A stretch of 28,093 nt of DNA from JBDREW01 sp043819385 (lineage in GTDB: Bacteria; Patescibacteriota; Minisyncoccia; Minisyncoccales; GWA2-38-27), in NCBI GenBank assembly GCA_043819385.1, contig JBDREW010000015.1, forward strand, positions 1-28,093, written 5' to 3'. The notes under the pieces were generated by a model that was not told the DNA's origin, ran no database searches, and saw nothing but the letters and a program-made list of their open reading frames with translations. The position numbers and the translations under genes are program-made. Positions 22,354-28,093 of the stretch are shown here, piece by piece. The number at the start of each line of letters is the position of its first letter. Positions within the stretch are counted from its first letter, which is position 1.

Positions 22354-23463
22354 ATGTCGTATACAAACTCAAACCAAAAAGAGATTGAATCCGATAAACA
22401 GATACTGAAACAAAAAAAGAGCTCTAAAGGAGCTAAAAAGTTTTTTGGTATATCTTTAGTTATTATTATTTTAGGAGTTATAATTTTTGGAGCAAAACCT
22501 CTTTTAAATTCCCTTGTTAATAGGGATTTTTCTTTTTTAACAGCTCAATCAGCTGATAAGATTTTTTCTCAAGAATTATTTATTGAACCAACAAAGAATT
22601 TTCTTAAAGAATCATCTGAAATGAATTTTGTTCAAGAAAATAGTATAATAGCTATTTCTGCCCCTTGGTCAGTTGCTTCTCGGGCTTTGGGGTCAATAGC
22701 AGAAGAAACAGAAATAACAGCTGAGGGATTAGATACAGGGCTTACAGAGTATATTGTAGAAGAGGGAGATACTATATCATCTATTGCTGATAAATTTAAT
22801 ATTTCTTTAGAAACAATTTTGTGGGCAAATGATTTAAGTAGCAAATCAACAATAAAGCCAGGGCAAGAACTTATGATTTTACCTATTTCAGGAGCTGTTC
22901 ATTTGGTAAAAGATGGAGACACTATTGGGACGATTGCTAAAAAGTATAAAGGAGAAATAGATGATATTGTTAGTTTTAATAATCTTACAAGTGAAGCAGA
23001 TATTTATGTTGGAGATATGTTAGTTATCCCTGGTGGAAAAATGCCAGCAATTCCAGTAAAAGTTGTTTCTACTCCTTTGGCTGAAACATATTTTATGTTC
23101 CCATGTGAAGGAAAAATATCACAAGGATCTCATGGAGCTTTTGGAAATGCTGTTGATATCGCAAATAGCTGTGGAAAGCCAGTAGTAGCTTCTGCTGGTG
23201 GAACAGTCCAAAGAACAGGGCCTGCTCCTATTGCTGGAAACATTGTAACTATTATGCATCCTAATGGAGTTGTAAGCTCTTATGGTCATCTTTCAACAAT
23301 TACTGTTGTTCCTGGTCAAGTAGTTGGAACAGGAGATATTATTGCTTATATTGGAAATTCTGGATATACAGTTGGACAAACTGGTTGTCATTTACATTTT
23401 GAAGTTCGTGGTGCTTCAAACTTTTTGGCTCAGTATAAAATTGGAAGCATTATTAAATGGTAA
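22354..23463 (+). CDS. Membrane-anchored LysM and M23-family (LytM-like) envelope protein
   Basis: The 369-aa protein has a basic cytoplasmic start, one membrane segment (about residues 31-48), two LysM domains (132-177, YIVEEGDTISSIADKFNISL; 182-226, HLVKDGDTIGTIAKKYKG) that should hold peptidoglycan, and a C-terminal M23 domain (about 255-352). In the M23 part, Asp268 (NAVDIA), His312 (SSYGHLS) and the HLHFEV motif (His346, His348) can be seen, but the first metal-binding His is not in its usual place four residues before Asp268; the nearest is His260. It may be a degenerate, regulatory or unusual M23 enzyme. It acts outside the membrane in wall remodelling or division. Confidence 0.88.
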   Translation: MSYTNSNQKEIESDKQILKQKKSSKGAKKFFGISLVIIILGVIIFGAKPLLNSLVNRDFSFLTAQSADKIFSQELFIEPTKNFLKESSEMNFVQENSIIAISAPWSVASRALGSIAEETEITAEGLDTGLTEYIVEEGDTISSIADKFNISLETILWANDLSSKSTIKPGQELMILPISGAVHLVKDGDTIGTIAKKYKGEIDDIVSFNNLTSEADIYVGDMLVIPGGKMPAIPVKVVSTPLAETYFMFPCEGKISQGSHGAFGNAVDIANSCGKPVVASAGGTVQRTGPAPIAGNIVTIMHPNGVVSSYGHLSTITVVPGQVVGTGDIIAYIGNSGYTVGQTGCHLHFEVRGASNFLAQYKIGSIIKW

Positions 23464-23579
23464 TTTTATAATTTTTAATTTTGAATTTCGAATGAATTTT
23501 TAATGAAATAATTTTCAAACGAAGAACCCTTGCAGGTTTTTTTATTTTTTGTTAAAATTAAAATATAATAAACAATATT

Positions 23580-23750
23580 ATGACTGAAGAAAAAAAACAA
23601 AAAATTGAAGAAGAAATAAAAGAACTTCGCGAGTTAGCAGGTCAAATTAAAGAATATACTCATCAAGAAAGAAGAGATGGTTTTTATTTGGATGTAGATT
23701 TTTATAAAGATTATGGACAAGATAAAACTGAAAGAGATATTAGAAAATAA
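23580..23750 (+). CDS. 56-aa charged protein upstream of the PIN fragment (possible antitoxin)
   Basis: The protein begins MTEEKKQKIEEEIKELRELA and continues with an amphipathic helix and a polar tail ending KTERDIRK. ATG at 23580 and TAA at 23748-23750. It overlaps the following PIN-domain frame by 38 bp in another frame, the usual order for a small antitoxin followed by its VapC-type toxin. No known DNA-binding motif can be seen. The antitoxin call is inference from order, size and charge. Confidence 0.55.
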   Translation: MTEEKKQKIEEEIKELRELAGQIKEYTHQERRDGFYLDVDFYKDYGQDKTERDIRK

Positions 23751-23907
23751 GCATTTAATATTAGATACTAATATTTTGATTTGTTGGTATGAGTATTTTA
23801 ATAAATGCGAAGAGTTAATAAGATTTTTAAAAGAAATAAATTGTACTTTTATTATTTCTCCTCAAATTAGTTTTTCTATTTATTTCATTTTAAATTTAAT
23901 TTTGTGA
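23713..23907 (+). pseudogene. Truncated PIN-domain (VapC-like) toxin
   Basis: Residues 14-22 (KHLILDTNI) match the first strand and catalytic Asp of PIN ribonucleases, and CEELIRFLKE, then TFIISPQI fit the next helix and strand. The frame stops after 64 aa, where a full toxin has 130 to 150 and two more acidic residues. The last 28 bp overlap the end of the convergent gene (23880-24170). I read it as a 3'-deleted toxin, likely inactive. Confidence 0.65.
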
Positions 23908-24170
23908 ATTTCTTCTAAAAACTCTAATACGGCTTTAACTGAAGGATTTTTAGTATTTTTTAATACTAAATTATTACCGAATCGTTTGTATAAAGGACTT
24001 AAAAATTCATCTCCCCAAGAAGGCGAAAAAGTTAAAACTCCCTTAAAATCAATTTCAACGAGTTCTTTGCTTTTAGTATTTTTTAATGCTGGCTGAAAAG
24101 CTAAAAACGCCTCTTTGCCAGATTGACGAGATATTAATGTTGTGCCAAATTTTTTTAATTCTATAATCAT
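23880..24170 (-). CDS. STAS-like DUF4325 domain protein
   Basis: The 96-aa protein looks like a single DUF4325 domain: a first strand and ISRQSGKEAF, then VEIDFKGVLTFSPSWGDEFLSPLYKRFG, where the pattern DF-GV--(F)SPS(W/F)-DEFL is the family signature. Such STAS-like domains occur alone or joined to ATPase or regulator proteins; the role is not settled. Its 3' end overlaps the broken PIN gene by 28 bp, so one or both ends of the junction may come from a deletion. It could be what remains of a larger accessory locus. Confidence 0.78.
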   Translation of the reverse strand: MIIELKKFGTTLISRQSGKEAFLAFQPALKNTKSKELVEIDFKGVLTFSPSWGDEFLSPLYKRFGNNLVLKNTKNPSVKAVLEFLEEIHKIKFKMK

Positions 24171-24226
24171 ATTTTTAATAAGTTATTAAAACAAGACAAC
24201 TTTGAATATTTTTATTAGTAGTTTTA

Positions 24227-24247
24227 ATATTACGAATTACAGATTAC
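24227..24247 (-). repeat. GTAATNN heptamers at the comM stop codon
   Basis: On the coding strand the units are GTAATCT, GTAATTC and GTAATAT. The comM stop TAA (24246-24244) is inside the first, and the TAAs of the next two units lie in the other two frames. Confidence 0.75.
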
Positions 24248-25797
24248 TCATTATTTTTGATTCTGTACATTAAGGCCTCTGTGAGATGTTGAAATTCAAT
24301 ATTTTCTGATTCGTTTAAATCAGCAATAGTTCTGGCTACTTTTAAAACTCTGTGATATCCGCGTGCAGAAAGTTTTCCAGAATTAACAAATTGTTTTAAA
24401 ATATTTTGCGATTTTGAAGAAATTTGGCAATATTTTTTAATTTGAGGAATTTCCATTTCAGAATTAGTAAACATACCGCCACCTATTTCAAGAGAAAATC
24501 TTTGTTTTTGAATACTTCTCGCAATTTCTATTTTTTCTTTAATTTTCTCACTTGAATTTTCTATATCAGGAGCAATTAATTTTTCAAATTTTACTTGAGG
24601 AACTTCAATACAAATATCAATTCTATCAATTAATGGTCCTGATAATTTTCTACTATATTTATTAATTTGAGATGATTGACACTTACATTCTCTTTGAGGA
24701 TCTCTAAAATAGCCACAAGGGCAAGGGTTAGCAGCAGCAACAAGAGTAAATTTTGCTGGAAAAGTTAATCTATTTTTTGCTCTTAAAATAGATATTTGCC
24801 CATCTTCTAACGGTTGGCGAAGAGATTCTAAAACATCTCTGTGAAACTCAGGAAATTCATCTAAAAACAATACACCACGATGGGCTAATGTAATTTCTCC
24901 AGGTCTTGGAGGATTTCCTCCTCCAATTAAAGCTGTTTCAGAAGTTGTATGATGTGGAGCGCGAAATGGCCTTATATTTATCAAGGCCTTTTCTTTTGGT
25001 AATAATCCAGATACGCTATAAATTTTGGTTACTTCAAGTGCCTCTTCAAATGATAGAGCAGGTAAGATAGAAGAAAGGGCTTTGGCAAGTAAGCTTTTAC
25101 CAGAACCAGGAGGTCCTTGCATAAGTAGATTATGTCCACCTCCAGCAACAATTTCTAACGCTCTTTTAGAACTTTCTTGTCCTTTTATTAAGCCAAAATC
25201 AAGAGAATATTTTGGTTTTTCAAGAAAATCTTGAAAATTAACCTTAAATGGTTCTATTTTGATTTTATTCTCTAAATAATCAATTACTTGCTTTAATGTT
25301 TCAACAGCAATTATTTTAGGATTTTTTTCTGTATTTTGAGATGTTATTAAGCTTGCTTCTTGGGCGTTTTCTTTTGGAAGTATTATTTCTTTTATGCCAT
25401 ATTTTTTTGCAGTTAAAACAAGAGAAAGAACTCCTTTAATTGACCTTAATCTACCGTCTAAAGATAATTCTCCCATAAAAACCTTGTCTGTTGGGTCAAA
25501 TCTAATTTGATTAGATGATAATAAATATCCTAATGCAATAGGTAGGTCATAGAGAGAACCCTCTTTTTTTAGGTCAGCTGGGGCTAAATTGATTAAAATT
25601 CTTTGAGATCTAGCATAAGGGGACTGGAATTTAGAACTTTTAATTGCTGAAGCAACTCTTTCTTTTGATTCTTCAACTGTTTTGTCAGGCAATCCAACAA
25701 TACTAAAAGATCGCAAAGCAAAAGAAACATCTGTTTCTACTTCAATAATTTGGGCATCAAGACCAGTTATTGCAACAGAATATAGTTTTGAAGGCAT
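24244..25797 (-). CDS. comM: YifB/ComM family AAA+ ATPase (Mg chelatase-like)
   Basis: The 517-aa protein has an N-terminal Lon-type domain (IVGLPDKTVEESKERVASAI, residues 33-52; SLYDLPIALG), the Mg-chelatase AAA+ domain with Walker A GPPGSGKS (228-235), Walker B VLFLDEFPEF (309-318), a Cys cluster CPCGYFRDPQRECKC (359-373), and a C-terminal lid (ARGYHRVLKVARTIADLN). ComM is a helicase that helps branch migration in natural transformation of Vibrio and Haemophilus; the name here is by family. Length is as usual for the family. With the DNA-transfer apparatus in this window, a role in incoming DNA is plausible but is inference. Confidence 0.94.
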   Translation of the reverse strand: MPSKLYSVAITGLDAQIIEVETDVSFALRSFSIVGLPDKTVEESKERVASAIKSSKFQSPYARSQRILINLAPADLKKEGSLYDLPIALGYLLSSNQIRFDPTDKVFMGELSLDGRLRSIKGVLSLVLTAKKYGIKEIILPKENAQEASLITSQNTEKNPKIIAVETLKQVIDYLENKIKIEPFKVNFQDFLEKPKYSLDFGLIKGQESSKRALEIVAGGGHNLLMQGPPGSGKSLLAKALSSILPALSFEEALEVTKIYSVSGLLPKEKALINIRPFRAPHHTTSETALIGGGNPPRPGEITLAHRGVLFLDEFPEFHRDVLESLRQPLEDGQISILRAKNRLTFPAKFTLVAAANPCPCGYFRDPQRECKCQSSQINKYSRKLSGPLIDRIDICIEVPQVKFEKLIAPDIENSSEKIKEKIEIARSIQKQRFSLEIGGGMFTNSEMEIPQIKKYCQISSKSQNILKQFVNSGKLSARGYHRVLKVARTIADLNESENIEFQHLTEALMYRIKNNE

Positions 25798-25820
25798 ATT
25801 TTAAATTATAATTATAAATT

Positions 25821-25858
25821 ACCTGCCCGCATCGCTACGCGAAGCGTTGCGGGCGGGT
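25821..25858. repeat. GCCCGCAT hairpin element
   Basis: ACCTGCCCGCA pairs with TGCGGGCGGGT with one G-T type mismatch, with a second inner stem CGCT/AGCG. A decayed relative lies at 13370-13406. It sits just upstream of the comM start. Confidence 0.7.
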
Positions 25859-25922
25859 GAGTTATTGTGATATTAATATTAATTATAACAGATATATTTC
25901 ACAGAGCAGAATTAAAAGATAC

Positions 25923-25959
25923 AAAAAACTAGCGGAGGGCAGGGCTCCGCTAGTTTTTT
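25923..25959 (-). terminator. Strong terminator hairpin following the 22-codon frame
   Basis: A 15-bp stem of AAAAAACTAGCGGAG (25923-25937) and its complement (25945-25959) with a 7-nt loop gives T-runs on both strands. No rightward gene precedes it, so the most likely transcript to end here is leftward, that of 25974-26042. Confidence 0.8.
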
Positions 25960-25973
25960 AAATTAAAAAAGAA

Positions 25974-26042
25974 TTAAAAAAGGTTAGTAACGAAATACAT
26001 ATAAATTGACCAAGCACCAGCAATTGTTATTACTTTTATCAT
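25974..26042 (-). CDS. Possible 22-aa hydrophobic peptide gene
   Basis: The frame runs from ATG (26042) to TAA (25974) and codes a peptide beginning MIKVITIAGAWSIYMYF, one short membrane-spanning stretch. A strong terminator starts 14 bp after the stop. Upstream on the same strand is TTTACA (26101-26096) and a weak TAAAGT about 17 bp later. No Shine-Dalgarno site is seen, as in most genes here. It could be a small membrane peptide, a type I toxin-like peptide, or the chance reading of a small RNA. It is suggested because something leftward must be transcribed to need that terminator. Confidence 0.4.
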   Translation of the reverse strand: MIKVITIAGAWSIYMYFVTNLF

Positions 26043-26115
26043 AATAAAAACTTAATTGTTTAATTAGTTTCACTTTAAAATAAATTACATTTTTTGTAAA
26101 CTATTAGATTAAAGA

Positions 26116-26165
26116 ACTTACGGAGAGGTACTCTCCGGAATTCCGGAGAGTACCTCTCCGTAAGT
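26116..26165. repeat. REP/REPIN-like perfect palindrome C
   Basis: This is a 50-bp perfect palindrome centred on GGAATTCC. Each half is a hairpin CGGAGAG-GTA-CTCTCCG with ACTTA/TAAGT ends. The last 11 bp (TCTCCGTAAGT) are repeated directly after it (to 26175), then a T-run. Same plan as 802-845 and 6900-6949 but different stems. Confidence 0.88.
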
Positions 26166-26225
26166 CTCCGTAAGTTTTTTGTTTGTAGGTTTTGACTTTA
26201 CAAAATTAATTTAATTTAGTAATGT

Positions 26226-26278
26226 TTGATTAGGACTTTTACAAAAACAATATAATGTTTACGTTGCGAAAAAAGGAG
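26226..26278 (+). promoter_or_regulatory. Candidate promoter and ribosome site of the deoxyribosyltransferase-like gene
   Basis: TATAAT (26251-26256) is a perfect -10; the best -35 is TTGATT (26226-26231) with a long 19-bp spacer. AAAGGAG (26272-26278) is a strong Shine-Dalgarno site 7 bp before the ATG, rare in this window. Confidence 0.6.
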
Positions 26279-26285
26279 AAAACAG

Positions 26286-26843
26286 ATGAATCAAGAACAA
26301 ATAAGTGATTATATAGAACAGATGAGTGGGCAAAAATCAGCATATATTTGCGGACCTTTAACAGGATTGGGATGGCGACAGAGAAAAAAAGCAAAAAGAT
26401 TTTATGAAGACATTGCGTTTTTTATTGATGAAATTACTGGAATAAGATCTTTTGTTCCTCATAAATTTTTTGACCCATTAAAAAATACTACTGCTACATC
26501 TCAAGAAATTGATACAGCAGAAAGAGAACAAATTGTTATTAGAACATCAGTTTTAATAGTAATAACTCATTTTGGGCCTTCTTGGGGTGGTGGAATAGAA
26601 GTAGAAATGGCTAATCGAAGCAGAGTTCCAGTAATTGTTATTTGTTCAAGAGATCAAAATGTTTCTCGTTTATTATTGGGCAATCCTGCTGTTCAGTATA
26701 TTATTCCATGTTCTAATAAAATTTCAGATTTTGATGAGGATACATGTTTTAGATTATTAGAAACGAGTTTGAGAAATTTAGATAGGATATTTGAACAAAA
26801 TATATTCGTAGAACATAAACGGTCTAAAATTTCGTCGCAATAA
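26286..26843 (+). CDS. Nucleoside 2-deoxyribosyltransferase-like protein
   Basis: The 185-aa protein fits the nucleoside 2-deoxyribosyltransferase / DNPH1-like fold: SAYICGPLTG (18-27) at the first strand, matching the usual Y-x-A/C-GP motif, a middle helix with REQIVIRTSVLIVI (80-93), and SWGGGIEVEMANRSRVPVIVI (99-119), in which Glu105 or Glu107 would be the catalytic acid. Enzymes of this type move or remove deoxyribose from bases, in salvage or nucleotide clean-up, and act in the cytosol. The gene stands alone with its own promoter, a strong ribosome site and a terminator, the same pattern as the SPFH gene. The last 25 residues are basic and not part of the fold. The substrate cannot be told. 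Confidence 0.7.
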   Translation: MNQEQISDYIEQMSGQKSAYICGPLTGLGWRQRKKAKRFYEDIAFFIDEITGIRSFVPHKFFDPLKNTTATSQEIDTAEREQIVIRTSVLIVITHFGPSWGGGIEVEMANRSRVPVIVICSRDQNVSRLLLGNPAVQYIIPCSNKISDFDEDTCFRLLETSLRNLDRIFEQNIFVEHKRSKISSQ

Positions 26844-26854
26844 AACAAAAAAAC

Positions 26855-26883
26855 AAAGACAGAATTAAATTTCTGTCTTTTTT
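26855..26883 (+). terminator. Terminator of the deoxyribosyltransferase-like gene
   Basis: AAAGACAGAA (26855-26864) pairs with TTCTGTCTTT (26871-26880), followed by TTT. Confidence 0.88.
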
Positions 26884-26889
26884 ATATGT

Positions 26890-26952
26890 GCGGGGATCGG
26901 ACCCCCGCAAGTTATTTTATGATTAATTTAGGTTGCGGAGAGGTGCTCTCCG
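26890..26952 (+). repeat. Two single REP-like units
   Basis: GCGGGG (26890-26895) with CCCCGC (26903-26908), then CGGAGAG-GTG-CTCTCCG (26936-26952) followed by TAAG. The second is one half of palindrome C with one loop change. They look like lone REP units in contrast to the inverted pairs. Confidence 0.75.
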
Positions 26953-27066
26953 TAAGTTTTTCAAATTTAAAAATTAAAGGAAGTCGGGCGTCCTTTAATT
27001 TATTGTTTTATATTCTCTTTTTTTAATTTTTATGTTATTATAAAAATATTAGAATAAATAATAAAT

Positions 27067-27501
27067 ATGATTAAAAAGATCCTTATAATCTCTTTTTTGG
27101 GATTGTTTGTTTTCTCTCCTTTTATAGTAAATGCTCAAACAAGGTCAGGCTGTCCAACGCAAGGGTTAGTTCCTTGTGGAGGTTCATCGTGTCCATGTAA
27201 ACTTTGTGATTTTTTTAAAATGATTGAAAGAATTGTTGATTTTATTCTTTTTGGAATTGTGCCAGCTTTAGCTGCTTTAATGATAGCAATTGGAGGATTT
27301 ATGTATATTTTTGCTTATTTAGGAGTAGCCGGAGGAGGTCCAGAAATGCTTTCAACTGCCAAAAATGTGTTTAAAGCAGTTATTTTAGGTCTTTTAATAG
27401 TTTATGGTGCTTGGCTAATTATTAATACATTCTTTATGGTAATAGGTGTGGCAGATTGGACTGGTTTAAGGCAAGGATGGTGGACAATTAACTGTAATTA
27501 G
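27067..27501 (+). CDS. VirB2/TrbC-like type IV secretion pilin
   Basis: The 144-aa protein has a signal sequence (residues 1-24, ending VNAQ), a short Cys-rich mature start (SGCPTQGLVPCGGSSCPCKLC), and two membrane segments (about 57-82 and 102-126) joined by a small loop with AGGGPEMLSTAKN. This is the usual pilin layout and the loop matches the GKPDKMASAKEQ-type loop of the three large proteins in the left cluster. Here there is no big extension, so it may be the main pilin subunit. Cysteines suggest disulfides outside the cell. It is placed apart from the other secretion genes, before tRNA-Lys. Confidence 0.8.
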   Translation: MIKKILIISFLGLFVFSPFIVNAQTRSGCPTQGLVPCGGSSCPCKLCDFFKMIERIVDFILFGIVPALAALMIAIGGFMYIFAYLGVAGGGPEMLSTAKNVFKAVILGLLIVYGAWLIINTFFMVIGVADWTGLRQGWWTINCN

Positions 27502-27550
27502 TGTAAAGTTGCTTCATATCTGCTCGTAGGCAGACAGGGTTTGTCTATCT

Positions 27551-27622
27551 GCCCCTATAACTCAATTGGCAGAGTAGTGGACTCTTAATCCATAAATCCA
27601 GGTTCAAGTCCTGGTAGGGGCA
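27551..27622 (+). tRNA. tRNA-Lys(CTT)
   Basis: The 72-nt sequence folds as a cloverleaf: acceptor GCCCCTA with TAGGGGC (27551-27557 and 27615-27621), anticodon stem GTGGA/TCCAT with loop CTCTTAA (anticodon CTT), and T arm CCAGG-TTCAAGT-CCTGG. The discriminator base is A and CCA is not encoded. Just upstream, GGCAGA/TCTGCC (about 27529-27553) can pair into the tRNA start. Confidence 0.95.
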
Positions 27623-27659
27623 TATATATAAAATAAATATTTAAAATAGAAAGTAAAAG

Positions 27660-27735
27660 GGGAAAGCTGGAAAAAGTCCCGACCTCTCTCGAGAGGGAAA
27701 AGAAGTTTTGTAGAGGTCGGGGCTTGGAGAGGAAG
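27660..27735 (+). repeat. GAGGTCGGG-family hairpin repeat
   Basis: CCCGACCTCT (27678-27687) pairs with AGAGGTCGGG (27712-27721); the inner part CCTCTCTCGAGAGG is a palindrome. It starts with GGGAAAGCTGG as at 6225-6375. Confidence 0.78.
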
Positions 27736-27798
27736 AGAAAAAATAGAGAAATTAGTTAAAAATTTGAATCTCATTCAAAATTAAAAATTAATTTAAAG

Positions 27799-27822
27799 GT
27801 TGGATAATAAGTTGGATAATAA
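27799..27822 (+). repeat. Tandem 12-bp repeat before rpsO
   Basis: GTTGGATAATAA occurs twice in direct tandem, 20 bp before the rpsO start. It could hold doubled -10-like or regulator sites. Confidence 0.6.
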
Positions 27823-27841
27823 GTAATATGATAAAATTAAT

Positions 27842-28093
27842 ATGTTAAATACAGCAAAAAAAGAGAAAATTATAAAAAAGTATAAGGTTCATGATACTGA
27901 TACTGGATCTGATGAAGTTCAAATTGCTTTGCTTTCAAGCGAAATTAAAGAACTTCTTACTCATCTTAAAAAACATCCTAAAGATTTTCATTCAAAAAGA
28001 GGTCTTTTAAAAATGGTTCTAAAAGAAGAGGTCTTTTAAAACACCTAAAAAAAGAAAACGAAAAAAAATATAATAGTGTTATCAAAAAAATAG
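27842..28093 (+). CDS. rpsO: 30S ribosomal protein S15, frameshifted and cut by the window end
   Basis: The first 61 residues match S15 well: KYKVHDTDTGSDEVQIALLS (14-33), then LKKHPKDFHSKRGLLKMV. In the zero frame the protein stops at 28039 with EEVF. After codon CTA AAA, a shift of -1 continues S15 as RRGLLKHLKKENEKKYNS and reaches the window end without a stop. S15 is normally 85 to 90 aa, so the shifted reading is the real C-terminus. One A missing from the TAAAAG run would explain it; the direct repeat AGAGGTCTTTTAAAA (27998-28012 and 28027-28041) is close by. It may be a sequencing error, a true mutation, or slippage of the ribosome on AAA. Confidence 0.88.

Larger units (their letters stand above)
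25798..26285. other. Intergenic region with long hairpin, terminator, tiny gene and palindrome
   Basis: The 488 bp separate the leftward comM from the rightward nucleoside 2-deoxyribosyltransferase-like gene. In order they hold the GCCCGCAT hairpin (25821-25858), a strong terminator (25923-25959), a 22-codon leftward frame (25974-26042), an inverted repeat TTACA/TGTAA (26085-26099), a 50-bp palindrome (26116-26165) and the next gene's promoter. Confidence 0.7.

Noticed and set aside
32..28093. Alternative genetic code (UGA as glycine)
   Set aside because: UGA ends the PrgI-family gene at an ATGA overlap, and conserved genes such as dnaA, rsmA and comM have no internal UGA at glycine positions.

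Overview
This window looks like chromosome of a Candidate Phyla Radiation (Patescibacteria, Parcubacteria-like) bacterium. The DNA is very AT-rich, gene spacing is tight, and most genes lack a clear Shine-Dalgarno site. UGA is used as a stop (for example at 3522-3524), so this is not a UGA-glycine lineage. Evidence for the lineage is gene content and style only; no search was run.

The centre (12.0-17.1 kb) is the classic bacterial origin neighbourhood: jag, yidC, rnpA and rpmH run leftward, dnaA and dnaN rightward. DnaA-box-like 9-mers lie in both the rpmH-dnaA and dnaA-dnaN gaps. rpmH (44 aa) is a short gene at 13870-14004.

Type IV secretion / conjugation-like genes flank the origin. On the left (2.7-11.9 kb) are a small helical protein, a PrgI-family protein, a TraC-like VirB4 N-terminal domain protein, the VirB4 ATPase, a small membrane protein and three large signal-peptide proteins that share a pilin-like membrane core but carry different C-terminal extensions (Cys-rich; Gly-repeat plus coiled coil; beta/gamma-crystallin-like). 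On the right are a 784-aa TrbL/VirB6-like channel protein (18.6-21.0 kb) and a small VirB2-like pilin (27.1 kb).

The remainder is a REP-associated tyrosine transposase (RAYT) with a perfect palindrome at its 5' end, a C39-like secreted peptidase, an SPFH protein, RsmA, a LysM/M23 envelope protein, a remnant PIN-toxin pair next to a DUF4325 STAS-like protein, a ComM/YifB ATPase, a possible 22-codon gene with its own terminator, a nucleoside 2-deoxyribosyltransferase-like protein, tRNA-Lys(CTT), and an rpsO frame that is shifted and cut by the window end.

The most unusual content is intergenic. (1) Three long perfect palindromes of the same architecture but different arm sequences, plus two single hairpin units, occur with the RAYT. 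(2) A second GAGGTCGGG hairpin family occurs in at least three clear and several decayed copies. (3) An inverted repeat pair brackets the first three secretion genes. (4) Tandem arrays of 7-bp units begin at, or immediately beside, the stop codons of virB4, the crystallin-type pilin, jag, dnaN, trbL and comM. Because 7 is not a multiple of 3, arrays with a stop-containing unit place stops in several frames. One decayed array lies in frame inside rsmA.
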